DNA of 44,678 nt from an uncultured Methylococcaceae bacterium (lineage in GTDB: Bacteria; Pseudomonadota; Gammaproteobacteria; Methylococcales; Methylococcaceae). The notes beneath the pieces were generated by a model. The model saw only the letters and a list, made by a program, of their open reading frames with translations, ran no database searches and was not told the DNA's origin. The stretch is from NCBI GenBank assembly GCA_903930145.1, contig CAIYXP010000433.1, positions 1 to 44,678 on the forward strand, given 5' to 3'. Each line of letters begins with the position of its first letter. Positions within the stretch are counted from its first letter, which is position 1. A program made the position numbers and the translations under genes. Positions 19,101-27,209 of this stretch are shown one piece after another.

Positions 19101-19499
19101 AATGCGGGCTGCCAATTCAAAGCGTCGAACGTCATCTCCTACTTGCAGATAATTAGCCAGATCGGGGGTAAGCTCAAGATTTTGCGGCTTTGATAACCAA
19201 TCCATCAGGCGGAAAGTGAGAGCTTCCGGGGAAAAAGCGGAGCGTTTTGGCAAGTCTCCGAGTGCAATCCGCAATAGCTCCCATTGATAGGACGCAGGGA
19301 GGGGGAATTGTATATTGGCACATATACCATGCTTTGCGGCCAGACCCATGGAAATCCAACGCCCCATCCCTTTGCTTTGGACGACGATAGTTTCCTTGGC
19401 AAGCACATTCCGTTGCGGGAACGCGACTGTGGCTGCCAACAGTTCAAGCAAAATTTCAAGCTTATTGGACTGAAAGAGTTGGATCATAAGAGGACTCAT
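16188..19499 (-). CDS. recC: Exodeoxyribonuclease V gamma subunit RecC
   Basis: 1103 residues, similar to known RecC. RecC holds RecB and RecD together and reads Chi during break resection. Family text includes the start LFQSNKLEILLELL, ETIVVQSKGMGRWISMGLA, HVCHSPMREVEVLRDQLLAM, GGVTFCAMVPMRSLPFKVI and LLGLNDDAFPRRQ. The ATG at 19499 is preferred: it matches the family N-terminus and lies about 20 nt after a predicted transcript start. The frame is open further up to 19580 without homology. First gene of the recC-recB(-ppk2) transcript, divergent from the dcw cluster. Confidence 0.97.
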   Translation of the reverse strand: MSPLMIQLFQSNKLEILLELLAATVAFPQRNVLAKETIVVQSKGMGRWISMGLAAKHGICANIQFPLPASYQWELLRIALGDLPKRSAFSPEALTFRLMDWLSKPQNLELTPDLANYLQVGDDVRRFELAARIADLFDQYLVYRPDWVAAWERGNTLGLGSDEGWQSLLWREMVSCVQEPHRANLIEHLLQRLDSVGVKARLPERLLLFGISSLPPVFLQIIKELAKHCKVALFVLNPCRQSWGDIHDSLEIAKLAGEEDPEDLYLEEGNPLLASLGKQGREFFDGLLEESPELIDLFDEPDSEGQNLLHTLQADILNLVDRNPHVILEHNDDSDGAVRARSQHRQLIAMHDRSLQVHVCHSPMREVEVLRDQLLAMLDRDPTLNLDDIAVLTPDIAFYTPYIEAVFGTAETATRIPYGIADRASKSEQSLEDTFLRFLDLANSRFEAEWVLDFLEQAFVRNRFGIVADDLPAIHSVVRETHICWGKDAKHRASLGLPAESLHTWTEGLQRMMLGYALPRSVAEDGIPIFHEVLPFDDLEGSLAQMLGRFAEFVETLMSFSEQLKPSRTMTEWIDLLARIIESLILPSSEEEVESLQRLRDALELLGELVEMSDFSSPVDSIVVKRWLADQLNVESGGGFLTGGVTFCAMVPMRSLPFKVICLLGLNDDAFPRRQHPKGFDLISRHPRRGDRSRRLDDRYLFLETLLSARETLYISYVGRNIRDNGVVPPSVLVADLLDAVHNGFAMVDGSDCLAHVITTHSLQAFNPIYFQGDPKRPGFSSQWLMAANRLGKPQDEPVHFFTEPLPEPTEQPIVVNLDDLTFFFSNPARYLLRNRMGIVLDVGDEVFENREPFGLDYFGKEAIRNLALFEMHEHHTPGTAFRLATAAGDLPHGGFGRAVFAGEESIAKKASPFILPLMDIPKLEPFPLHFESEWVILDGSLRGVTSVGLVEWRLQAITPRDLFKLWLRHLALCLVRPPDVECKSRLVGDKKTFILGTVENPGQELAKLLGHFWRGMIFPLPFFVKSAWAYVETGNREGRESGLKAAHKIWDEPAFRNGSFFGESENLYFQKVYRGLDALDAEFESLSLDIISPLFAALSEES

Positions 19500-19526
19500 G
19501 TAGAGTAAACCTGTTTCTTTGATTTC

Positions 19527-19555
19527 TATATACGAAAATACAATCGGCTGATCAA
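19527..19555 (-). promoter_or_regulatory. Predicted sigma70 promoter of recC
   Basis: On the minus strand TTGATC (19550-19555) and TATATA (19527-19532) are separated by 17 nt. The predicted start near 19520 leaves a leader of about 20 nt to the recC ATG at 19499. Confidence 0.6.
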
Positions 19556-19774
19556 GCCTTCTTGATGAAAACCAGTCCAAATGTGATCACACGCTTGTTG
19601 TTGCATAAATATCACATCATCCCCCGTTTTATGGTTTTCCCGAACTAGCCCTGCAATTCTACTGGTTTCAAAAGTTTTTGGTCTGCAAGCTTGTAAAGGA
19701 CGACTCTAAACTATTGATAACTGGTTCGAATCATTTTTTCTCATAACAATTTTCAAAAAGCGTGAAAATCCCGC

Positions 19775-19803
19775 TTGACTTAAATGGGGTTGCTTTCTAT
19801 ATT
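19775..19803 (+). promoter_or_regulatory. Predicted sigma70 promoter of the dcw cluster
   Basis: TTGACT (19775-19780), a 17-nt spacer and TATATT (19798-19803) make a near-consensus promoter. The predicted transcript start is near 19810, directly before the MraZ boxes and about 50 nt before the mraZ start codon. Confidence 0.75.
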
Positions 19804-19811
19804 GCCTTCTG

Positions 19812-19845
19812 TGGGGAACTGTGGAAAAAAATGGTAAAAAATGGG
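19812..19845 (+). promoter_or_regulatory. MraZ box array (four TGG repeats, 10-bp period)
   Basis: TGG occurs at 19812, 19822, 19832 and 19842, exactly one helical turn apart: TGGGGAACTG, TGGAAAAAAA, TGGTAAAAAA, TGGGGACGGG. MraZ proteins are known to bind tandem TGGG-type repeats with a 10-bp period upstream of their own gene and repress the dcw operon. Here the array starts at the predicted transcript start, and its last repeat abuts the ribosome site. Confidence 0.75.
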
Positions 19846-19859
19846 GACGGGGGACTAAG

Positions 19860-20309
19860 TTGTTTCGAGGCTTCAATCCAATCAACATTGACGAAAAAGG
19901 CCGATTGGCCGTGCCAACTCGCTATCGGGCCGAGTTGCGGGAGTGTTGTGACCAACAATTGGTGTTGACAGTCAGCCCAGACAAGTGTCTTTTGCTATAT
20001 CCGTTGCCGGAATGGGAAGAGATCGAACGCAAGCTAAGCAAGCTATCGAGCTTGGATAAACGCGCCAAGCGCTTACAACGTTTGTTAATCGGCCATGCCA
20101 CCGAGTGCGAACTGGATGCGCAAGGACGTGTATTGATCTCTGAGCCATTGCGGCAGTTCGCCAAACTTGAAAAGCGTGTGGTTTTAGTGGGGCAGGGAAT
20201 CAAATTTGAAATATGGGACGAAGACACATGGAGCCGTAGCCGCGACGAATGGCTGGAAGAAGAAAACTCGGATGACATTTCGCCTGACTTAGGCTCTCTC
20301 TCATTTTAA
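19860..20309 (+). CDS. mraZ: Transcriptional regulator MraZ
   Basis: 149 residues, the normal MraZ length. It is a DNA-binding protein with two AbrB-like repeats that controls the dcw operon. The N-terminus LFRGFNPINIDEKGRLAVP and the second repeat ECELDAQGRVLISEPLRQFA carry the paired DxxGR motifs. The start is a TTG at 19860 (family proteins begin M-FRG), with GGGGGA 5 nt upstream; an in-frame GTG at 19821 would add 13 residues encoded by the operator and is unlikely. A non-ATG start plus operator repeats next to the ribosome site suggest low, self-limited expression. First gene of the cluster; its stop overlaps the rsmH ATG by 1 nt. Confidence 0.95.
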   Translation: MFRGFNPINIDEKGRLAVPTRYRAELRECCDQQLVLTVSPDKCLLLYPLPEWEEIERKLSKLSSLDKRAKRLQRLLIGHATECELDAQGRVLISEPLRQFAKLEKRVVLVGQGIKFEIWDEDTWSRSRDEWLEEENSDDISPDLGSLSF

Positions 20310-21241
20310 TGCTTAATTTCAATGAATTACATACACCTGTCATGATGACGGAAGTGTTGGACGCGCTTTCGATCAGACATGACGGCATTTACGTCGATTG
20401 CACATTCGGTCGCGGAGGCCATAGTGCGTCGATTCTGCATCATTTAGGGGCAACCGGTCGGTTATTGGCAATGGACAAAGACCCTGCCGCGCTGCACTCA
20501 GTGGAGGCCAACGCTCTTTTGCAAGATCCACGTTTCAACCTGATACATGGAAGCTTTGTGGAATTGCAACAATACGCCGAACAACTTGGGGTTGCAGGCA
20601 AGATTGACGGGGTTTTGATGGATTTGGGCGTGTCATCTCCGCAATTGGACGAAGCTGAACGGGGTTTCAGCTTTCTCCGCGACGGGCCACTCGATATGCG
20701 CATGGACAATAGCAAAGGGAAAACAGCCTCCGAATGGCTGACTTTAACAGATGAAAACGAAATGATCCGAGTGTTAAAAACCTATGGCGAAGAAAGGTTT
20801 GCCAAGCGTATCGCCAAGGCGATTGTGGAAGCGAGACCAATAGAAACCACCCGGCAACTGGCTACGCTGATTGAAAGGGCAGTCCCGCTTCGGGAAAAGC
20901 ACAAACACCCGGCGACGCGCAGTTTTCAGGCGATCCGTATCGCGGTCAACAGCGAGTTGGATGAATTGGAGGCTGGGTTAAAGAAAACTCTGAACGTATT
21001 GGCCTTTGGGGGACGCTTGGTGGTGATTTCATTCCACTCCTTGGAAGATAGGATCGTCAAGCATTTTATTCGAGAACAGGAACGCGGGAAGCCTACCCCG
21101 AAACGCCTGCCCTTGTTACAAACGCATCAGCCGACGCTGAAGGCCGTGGGCAAGGCAATAATGCCTTCCGAAGAAGAATTGAGTATGAACATTAGGGCAC
21201 GAAGCGCCGTATTGCGCGTCGCGGAGAGAGTGGTTGCATGA
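20309..21241 (+). CDS. rsmH: 16S rRNA (cytosine(1402)-N4)-methyltransferase RsmH
   Basis: 310 residues. It methylates N4 of C1402 in the decoding centre of 16S rRNA using S-adenosylmethionine. Typical motifs are HTPVMMTEVLDAL at the N-terminus, the SAM-binding VDCTFGRGGHSASIL, VLMDLGVSSPQLDEAERGFS with DGPLDMRMD, RSFQAIRIAVNSELDELE and VISFHSLEDRIVKHF. It overlaps mraZ by one base (TAATG) and ftsL by four, so it is translated as part of the dcw train. Confidence 0.98.
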   Translation: MLNFNELHTPVMMTEVLDALSIRHDGIYVDCTFGRGGHSASILHHLGATGRLLAMDKDPAALHSVEANALLQDPRFNLIHGSFVELQQYAEQLGVAGKIDGVLMDLGVSSPQLDEAERGFSFLRDGPLDMRMDNSKGKTASEWLTLTDENEMIRVLKTYGEERFAKRIAKAIVEARPIETTRQLATLIERAVPLREKHKHPATRSFQAIRIAVNSELDELEAGLKKTLNVLAFGGRLVVISFHSLEDRIVKHFIREQERGKPTPKRLPLLQTHQPTLKAVGKAIMPSEEELSMNIRARSAVLRVAERVVA

Positions 21242-21495
21242 GAAGAGTAATGGTTTTGCTAGTGATTTTAGTGGCATCTGCCCTATGTGTAGAATACACC
21301 ATTCACCGGTGGCGGATGTTAAACGACGACAAGAACCGGATAGGGCAGGAATTGGAAGCCTATGATATGGAGTTGGGCCAGCTTCAATTGGAACAAAACA
21401 CGTGGGCCGAACATAGCCGAATTGAAAAATTGGCGCGCGGTCGATTGGGCATGGGAATGCCGCAAAGAGATTCGATAATTTACATCAAACCTTAA
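21238..21495 (+). CDS. ftsL: Cell division protein FtsL
   Basis: 85 residues, a small bitopic divisome protein that joins FtsB and FtsQ and activates FtsWI. A transmembrane segment near the N-terminus (VMVLLVILVASALCVEY) is followed by a periplasmic coiled coil (NRIGQELEAYDMELGQLQLE) and the family ending IEKLARGRLGM. The ATG overlaps the rsmH stop (ATGA). The sequence family is weakly conserved, but position, length and topology settle the call. Confidence 0.93.
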   Translation: MRRVMVLLVILVASALCVEYTIHRWRMLNDDKNRIGQELEAYDMELGQLQLEQNTWAEHSRIEKLARGRLGMGMPQRDSIIYIKP

Positions 21496-21510
21496 CGCAC
21501 AGGTCTGGCG

Positions 21511-23232
21511 ATGATAAAAGTTGTACGCCCCAGAATGACAGTGGAAAACGATTATTCCAAGCGATGGAGTGTCCTCCTCGGCGCTCTGATGTTTGGCATG
21601 CTTGTCCTTGTGGCAAGAGCAGTCAATCTGCAAGTATTGGATAGGCAATTCCTGCAACATGAGGGCCACATACGGCATGATGGCCTAGTGTCGGTGGCTG
21701 CCCACCGTGGACGCCTGCTAGACCGAAGCGGTGAATTGCTGGCAATCAGCACACCCGTCAAATCGGTTTGGATCAACCCCAAAGAATTCGATGCCTCGGA
21801 AAGGGACATCAAATCGCTTGCCGACGTATTGGGGATATCCACCAAGGAGATTCACGAACGTATTGATGACTCCAGCCGAGGTTTCATTTACATAAAGAGA
21901 AGGATTAGCCCGGAACTGGCTGACCAAGCGATTGCCTTGGGCCTATCGGGTGTCTACGCAGATCGCGAGTTCCGCCGCTACTACCCGGCCGGTGAAGTCA
22001 CCGCTCATTTAATCGGCTTTAACAATCTCGAAGATGACGGGCAGGAAGGCATGGAATTGGCTCATAACGATTGGCTCAAAGGTGTTCCCGGACAAAAATG
22101 GATCATGCGCGATGGCAAAGGGCATGTCATTGAAGACTTGGAAAATGTGCGTTTGCCCGAGCCAGGTAAAGATCTTTCGTTGAGCATCGACCAGCGCCTT
22201 CAGTATTTAGCCTACCGCGAGCTTAAGAAAGCGGTCATCCAGAACAAAGCCCGTTCGGGTTCTCTAGTATTGCTGGATGCCAAGAATGGCGAGGTGCTGG
22301 CAATGGTAAACCAACCCTCATTCAACCCAAACAGCCGGGTCAAAATTAGCGGCAATGTATCCCGCAACCGCGCAATGACCGACGTGTTTGAACCTGGCTC
22401 CACGATAAAACCGTTTGTCGTCGCCTGTGCGATGGAATTGGGCACAGTCAAGCAAACCACTGTCTTCGATACATCCCCCATGCACATTGGGCCGAATGTG
22501 GTCAAAGATACGCATAATTATGGGGCGTTGGATGTAGCCCATATCTTGCAAAAATCCAGCAATGTCGGCGTATCGAAAATTGCGCTGAACTTGCCATCAA
22601 GCAAATTTTGGGCTTTCTACAATAACCTAGGCTTCGGACAGCCTTTGGAAACTGGCTTTCCCGGGGAAACCAGCGGACGCTTGTCATCCGATCACAACCA
22701 ATGGCGGCCATTCCAAAAAGCAACGATGGCATTCGGTTATGGCTTGTCCACCTCTTTGCTGCAACTTGGCCGCGCTTATCTGGCATTGGCAAATGACGGC
22801 GTGATGCCTATGGTTGGACTATTAAAGCGCGACAAGCCAGTTGAAACCCATCAGATCATGTCGGCGAAAACAGCCATCAGCGTGCGTTCGATGCTGGAGA
22901 ATGTGGTTTCTCGCGAAGGCACCGCCCTCAAGGCCAGCGTCAATGGTTTCCGGGTTGCCGGGAAAACCGGCACGGTTAAGAAAATCGGTTCGCGTGGCGG
23001 CTATACTGACAATAGCTATCTTGCTTTATTTGCAGGTATGGCACCGGCCAGCGACCCTAGGTTGGTGATGATCGTCATGATTGACGAGCCTTCCGCCGGT
23101 GAGTATTACGGCGGCGCGGTTTCAGCCCCCGTCTTCTCCAGCGTCATGGAGGGTGCTTTAAGATTGCTGAACATCCCGCCCGACCAAGAGGCACAACCCC
23201 CATTGGTTGCTGTCAAGGACGGCACCATATGA
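21511..23232 (+). CDS. ftsI: Peptidoglycan transpeptidase FtsI (PBP3)
   Basis: 573 residues, a class B penicillin-binding protein that cross-links septal peptidoglycan. A single N-terminal membrane helix (WSVLLGALMFGMLVLVARAV) leads to the pedestal domain with AAHRGRLLDRSGELLA. The transpeptidase motifs are complete: SxxK as STIK with Ser297, SxN as SSN (349-351), and KTG at 485-487 in AGKTGTVKK. It acts with FtsW, encoded further down the cluster. It lies 15 nt after ftsL and overlaps murE by 4 nt. Confidence 0.98.
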   Translation: MIKVVRPRMTVENDYSKRWSVLLGALMFGMLVLVARAVNLQVLDRQFLQHEGHIRHDGLVSVAAHRGRLLDRSGELLAISTPVKSVWINPKEFDASERDIKSLADVLGISTKEIHERIDDSSRGFIYIKRRISPELADQAIALGLSGVYADREFRRYYPAGEVTAHLIGFNNLEDDGQEGMELAHNDWLKGVPGQKWIMRDGKGHVIEDLENVRLPEPGKDLSLSIDQRLQYLAYRELKKAVIQNKARSGSLVLLDAKNGEVLAMVNQPSFNPNSRVKISGNVSRNRAMTDVFEPGSTIKPFVVACAMELGTVKQTTVFDTSPMHIGPNVVKDTHNYGALDVAHILQKSSNVGVSKIALNLPSSKFWAFYNNLGFGQPLETGFPGETSGRLSSDHNQWRPFQKATMAFGYGLSTSLLQLGRAYLALANDGVMPMVGLLKRDKPVETHQIMSAKTAISVRSMLENVVSREGTALKASVNGFRVAGKTGTVKKIGSRGGYTDNSYLALFAGMAPASDPRLVMIVMIDEPSAGEYYGGAVSAPVFSSVMEGALRLLNIPPDQEAQPPLVAVKDGTI

Positions 23233-24758
23233 CGAATTTGCGAGTAACCGGCCTACCACTATCCCAGCTTCTGGCTGGATGGGCGGATATTGCCGGTGAC
23301 TCTGCCATGGAAGTTAAAGGGCTTTGCCTTGATAGCAGAAAAGTCCAGCCGGGTGATTTGTTTTTCGCCTTGGCTGGTAGTCAATCCCATGGCATCAGAC
23401 ATGCAGAAGCCGCCGCCGCTGCGGGTGCTTGCGCGATCCTTTACGATCCAGCAGCAGGCGGTGCCGACCTAGCCCCCACCAACCTGAGCATTCCGTGCGT
23501 ACCGGTCAATGACTTGGGCCAGTGTATCGGGTTCATCGCCGATCGCTTTTTCGGCGAGCCTTCATTGCACATGGATGTAATTGGCATCACTGGCACCAAT
23601 GGCAAAACCTCGTGCAGTCATTTTCTTGCCACCGCCTTGGCACATAATGGGCCGTCGGCAGTTGTCGGCACCTTGGGTTGGGGTCTGCCTGGCTCACTGC
23701 ATCCGACCGACCACACAACACCGGATGCCATCGAAGTTCATTGCCTATTGGCAAAATTGCGCGCCCGCTCATTCGCCACTGTGGCAATGGAAGCATCTTC
23801 CCATGGACTCCACCAAGGTAGACTGAATGGAATCCGCTTCGAAGGCGGCTTGTTCACCAACCTTAGCCGCGATCACTTGGACTACCATTTGACCATGGAA
23901 TCCTATTTGGAAGCCAAACTGCGTTTGGTTTCATGGCCCGGGCTGAAATTCATCGCCTTCAATCTGGACGACGAAAGCGCCAAAGCTGTAATGGCGCGGG
24001 CTGAAGGCCCGCTCAGGAAAATTGGATACACCTTGGATGAGAGCCATGTTCCAGTTAATGGCATTGAGATGATCCAAGCTTCTTCAATCAAACACAGCCA
24101 ACACGGAATTTCCTTTGATGTCCATTTTGGCAAGCAGGCGGCGCGTATTTTCGCCCCACTGTTTGGGAGCTTCAATGTGGAAAACTTGATGGGGGTCATT
24201 GCGGTAATGCTGGCAAAGGGATTCCCTTTGACCGAAATCACGCAAAGGCTGGAAAAAGTCAGTGCCGTGCCTGGCCGGATGGAGCGGTTTTGCTCCGACC
24301 AAGGCGCAACCGCCGTTGTCGATTATGCCCATACCCCCGATGCACTTGAAAAGGCCCTATCCAGCCTTAGGCTTCATTGTAGGGGCTTGTTATGGGTCGT
24401 ATTTGGCTGTGGGGGTGACAGGGACCGCGGCAAACGTCCGCAAATGGGTTCTATCGCAGAAAGCTTGGCAAACCATGTGATTTTAACCGACGACAACCCA
24501 CGTTCCGAGGACGGTGATGCCATCATCGCGGACATCATCGGCGGTTGCAAACGGCGAGACATCACCGTCCAACGTGACCGGCACTTGGCGATAACCTACG
24601 CCTTGGAACAACTTGGCCCTGACGATGTGCTGCTGATTGCTGGCAAAGGCCACGAGGATACCCAAGAAATCAAGGGGGTTAAACAACCCTTTAGTGACCG
24701 TGAGGTCGTTACCCAATGGCTTGGCCTTGCCGAAAAACGGAGGAGCGTATGCGCCTGA
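23229..24758 (+). CDS. murE: UDP-MurNAc-tripeptide synthetase MurE (meso-DAP adding)
   Basis: 509 residues. ATP-dependent ligase that adds the third residue to UDP-MurNAc-L-Ala-D-Glu. The ATP loop is GITGTNGKT (119-127). The DNPR motif (422-425, in DDNPRSED) is the known marker of enzymes using meso-diaminopimelate rather than lysine, which gives this organism a Gram-negative type wall. N-terminal substrate domain text: CLDSRKVQPGDLFFAL. Start overlaps the ftsI stop (ATGA); end overlaps murF by 10 nt. Confidence 0.98.
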   Translation: MTNLRVTGLPLSQLLAGWADIAGDSAMEVKGLCLDSRKVQPGDLFFALAGSQSHGIRHAEAAAAAGACAILYDPAAGGADLAPTNLSIPCVPVNDLGQCIGFIADRFFGEPSLHMDVIGITGTNGKTSCSHFLATALAHNGPSAVVGTLGWGLPGSLHPTDHTTPDAIEVHCLLAKLRARSFATVAMEASSHGLHQGRLNGIRFEGGLFTNLSRDHLDYHLTMESYLEAKLRLVSWPGLKFIAFNLDDESAKAVMARAEGPLRKIGYTLDESHVPVNGIEMIQASSIKHSQHGISFDVHFGKQAARIFAPLFGSFNVENLMGVIAVMLAKGFPLTEITQRLEKVSAVPGRMERFCSDQGATAVVDYAHTPDALEKALSSLRLHCRGLLWVVFGCGGDRDRGKRPQMGSIAESLANHVILTDDNPRSEDGDAIIADIIGGCKRRDITVQRDRHLAITYALEQLGPDDVLLIAGKGHEDTQEIKGVKQPFSDREVVTQWLGLAEKRRSVCA

Positions 24759-26116
24759 GCGAACTTAAGCCTATTGTTGCAGGTGAAATGAAGGGGGAGG
24801 ACACTGAGTTCAATGCGGTCAGCATCGATACAAGGACATTGAAGCCGGGTGATTTATTCATTGCCATTAGCGGACAGCGTTTCGATGCTCATAACTTTGT
24901 TAGCCAAGCCGCCGAACAAGGTGCTTGCGCCGCGATAGTCGAACGCTGGGTCGATTGCTCCCTGCCCCAAGTGTGCGTTGCCGACTCACGTATCGCACTC
25001 GGTCAACTGGGTTCCACATGGCGCAAACACTTTGCCGGGCAGATTGTGGGGCTGACTGGGAGCAATGGCAAAACCACGGTCAAAGAAATGATTGCCGCCA
25101 TCTTGTCGGTCAATGCCAAGGTTTTGAACACTCGCGGCAATCTAAACAATGATTTTGGCGTACCCCTTACCCTGATGGGCCTTACTCAAGAACACCGTTT
25201 CGGGGTGATAGAAATGGGTGCCAACCATCAGGGTGAGATTGCCTATGTGGCAGCTTTGGCAAAACCCGATGTGGCGCTCATCACCAATGCCGGCGAAGCC
25301 CATTTGGAGGGGTTTGGCAGTCGTGAGGGAATCGCCAAGGGCAAGGGCGAGATTATCACGGCCTTACCCCCGGAAGGCACTGCCATTTTGAATGCCGACG
25401 ATCGGTTCTTTGGCTATTGGACTGAACTTGCCGGTACTCGCAGGGTAATTAGTTTTGGCTTTTCTGAAGTAGCCGATGTGCGGGGCTTCGCGGATTCCGT
25501 CACGGTCAGTTGGAAAGGCGACAGTTTCAAGACCCGCTTTAGCTACGAATATATGGATAGAAAACATGATATCGCCTTGAACTTGGCAGGCCGCCATAAT
25601 GTGGCAAATGCCCTGGCAGCGGCGGCAACCTGCTTGGCTTTGGGCGTGGCTGTCGAACAAATCAAGGAAGGCTTGTCGCGTTTGGTCCCGGTTTCGGGCC
25701 GCATCCAGCCTGATCGGGCTGCCAACGGGGCATTACTCATCAACGACACCTATAATGCCAACCCCTCTTCGTTCAAGGCCGCCTTGGAAGTTTTGTTGGA
25801 AATGCCTGGGCAACCGTGGGTTGCACTGGGTGCTTTTGGGGAACTGGGCGAAACCAGCGCCGAACTTCATGCAGAACTTGGCAAGCTCGCCCTGTCTCTG
25901 GGTGTGGCAAGATTGTTTGCAACCGGCCCTCTTGCAGACAAAGCGGTTGAAGCTTTTGGGCCAGGCGCACAGTATTATCCTCGTCAAGAAGAATTGATCG
26001 AAGTATTGCAATCAGAATTAAAACAAGATGTGGCTTTGTTGGTTAAGGGTTCACGCAGCCAACACATGGAGCGTGTCATCGAAGCACTCCGGAATAGGGT
26101 AGATTTATGTTGTTGA
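24749..26116 (+). CDS. murF: UDP-MurNAc-tripeptide-D-alanyl-D-alanine ligase MurF
   Basis: 455 residues. Adds the D-Ala-D-Ala dipeptide made by Ddl to complete the pentapeptide stem. The ATP loop is [10 protein letters not shown] (101-110), with [30 protein letters not shown] and [12 protein letters not shown] as further family blocks. The ATG at 24749 has GGAGGAG just upstream and begins MRLSELKPI like other MurF proteins; an earlier in-frame start at 24716 lacks support. Overlaps mraY by 10 nt. Confidence 0.98.
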   Translation: MRLSELKPIVAGEMKGEDTEFNAVSIDTRTLKPGDLFIAISGQRFDAHNFVSQAAEQGACAAIVERWVDCSLPQVCVADSRIALGQLGSTWRKHFAGQIVGLTGSNGKTTVKEMIAAILSVNAKVLNTRGNLNNDFGVPLTLMGLTQEHRFGVIEMGANHQGEIAYVAALAKPDVALITNAGEAHLEGFGSREGIAKGKGEIITALPPEGTAILNADDRFFGYWTELAGTRRVISFGFSEVADVRGFADSVTVSWKGDSFKTRFSYEYMDRKHDIALNLAGRHNVANALAAAATCLALGVAVEQIKEGLSRLVPVSGRIQPDRAANGALLINDTYNANPSSFKAALEVLLEMPGQPWVALGAFGELGETSAELHAELGKLALSLGVARLFATGPLADKAVEAFGPGAQYYPRQEELIEVLQSELKQDVALLVKGSRSQHMERVIEALRNRVDLCC

Positions 26117-27189
26117 AACTGGCATTACTGCTGGAAAATTATATTGATGTTTTCCGCGTTTTCCACTATTTGACGTTCCGCGCCATTCTTGGGGTATTGA
26201 CTGCGTTGGTGATTTCATTAATCGTGGGACCGGGCATGATACGCCGACTAAGCCGGTATAAGATTGGTCAGAGCATCCGCCAAGACGGTCCCCAATCACA
26301 CTTCTCCAAGGCAGGGACACCTACCATGGGGGGTGCATTGATTCTTGTGTCGATAGCCATTAGCACATTATTGTGGGCAGATTTAAGCAACCGTTACGTG
26401 TGGGTCACCTTGTTGCTAACCCTCGCTTTTGGCGTAATCGGTTTTATTGACGATTACAAAAAGTTGATATTGCGCAATAGCAAAGGGCTTGCCGCCAAAC
26501 ATAAATATTTGTGGCAATCTATCTTTGGATTTTCCGCAGCCCTGTATCTTTATCATACGGCGAGCCTACCGGCAGAGACGACGTTTATAGTGCCTTTTTT
26601 CAAAAATGTTTCCTTCGATATGGGCTGGTTTTATATATTCATGACTTATTTTGTCATCGTTGGAACCAGCAATGCCGTCAACCTAACCGATGGTTTGGAC
26701 GGACTGGCCATCATGCCCACTGTATTAGTCGGAGGGGCATTAGGCATCTTCGCCTATGCTTCCGGCAACAGCCATTTTTCCGAATATTTAGGCATTCCAT
26801 TTCTGCCAAAATCTGGCGAATTGGTCGTGTTTTGCGGTGCTTTGGTAGGCGCAGGCCTAGGTTTCTTATGGTTCAACACTTATCCGGCCCAAGTTTTCAT
26901 GGGTGATGTGGGCGCTTTGGCCTTGGGAGGTGGACTGGGTGTGCTGGCCGTGCTGGTGAGGCAGGAAATTGTATTGATGATAATGGGGGGAGTATTTGTG
27001 ATGGAAACCCTTTCCGTCATGCTCCAAGTGCTCTCCTTCAAAATGACGGGGAAGCGCATTTTCCGCATGGCACCGATTCATCATCACTTTGAATTGAAGG
27101 GTTGGCCGGAACCACGTGTAATTGTCCGTTTTTGGATAATCACTGTTGTCTTGGTTTTGTCTGGCTTGGCAACCTTAAAATTGAGATGA
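26107..27189 (+). CDS. mraY: Phospho-MurNAc-pentapeptide transferase MraY
   Basis: 360-residue inner-membrane enzyme that moves phospho-MurNAc-pentapeptide to undecaprenyl phosphate, making lipid I. About ten membrane helices. Active-site aspartates are visible: Asp115-Asp116 in DDYKK, and [10 protein letters not shown] (192-201), then [12 protein letters not shown] and the histidine cluster IHHHFE. Length equals the E. coli protein. A 20-nt gap follows before murD. Confidence 0.98.
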   Translation: MLLKLALLLENYIDVFRVFHYLTFRAILGVLTALVISLIVGPGMIRRLSRYKIGQSIRQDGPQSHFSKAGTPTMGGALILVSIAISTLLWADLSNRYVWVTLLLTLAFGVIGFIDDYKKLILRNSKGLAAKHKYLWQSIFGFSAALYLYHTASLPAETTFIVPFFKNVSFDMGWFYIFMTYFVIVGTSNAVNLTDGLDGLAIMPTVLVGGALGIFAYASGNSHFSEYLGIPFLPKSGELVVFCGALVGAGLGFLWFNTYPAQVFMGDVGALALGGGLGVLAVLVRQEIVLMIMGGVFVMETLSVMLQVLSFKMTGKRIFRMAPIHHHFELKGWPEPRVIVRFWIITVVLVLSGLATLKLR

Positions 27190-27209
27190 TCTGAGGAATA
27201 ACTACAGGC

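Larger units (their letters stand above)
19500..19859. other. Divergent control region, recC / mraZ
   Basis: This 360-bp stretch holds no gene. It contains a minus-strand promoter for recC (19527-19555), a plus-strand promoter for mraZ (19775-19803) and the MraZ box array (19812-19845). The middle (about 19560-19770) shows nothing I can name. Confidence 0.8.

Noticed and set aside
19821-19859. GTG start for mraZ at 19821
   Set aside because: It would translate the operator repeats and add residues not found in MraZ proteins; the TTG at 19860 fits the family N-terminus and ribosome site.
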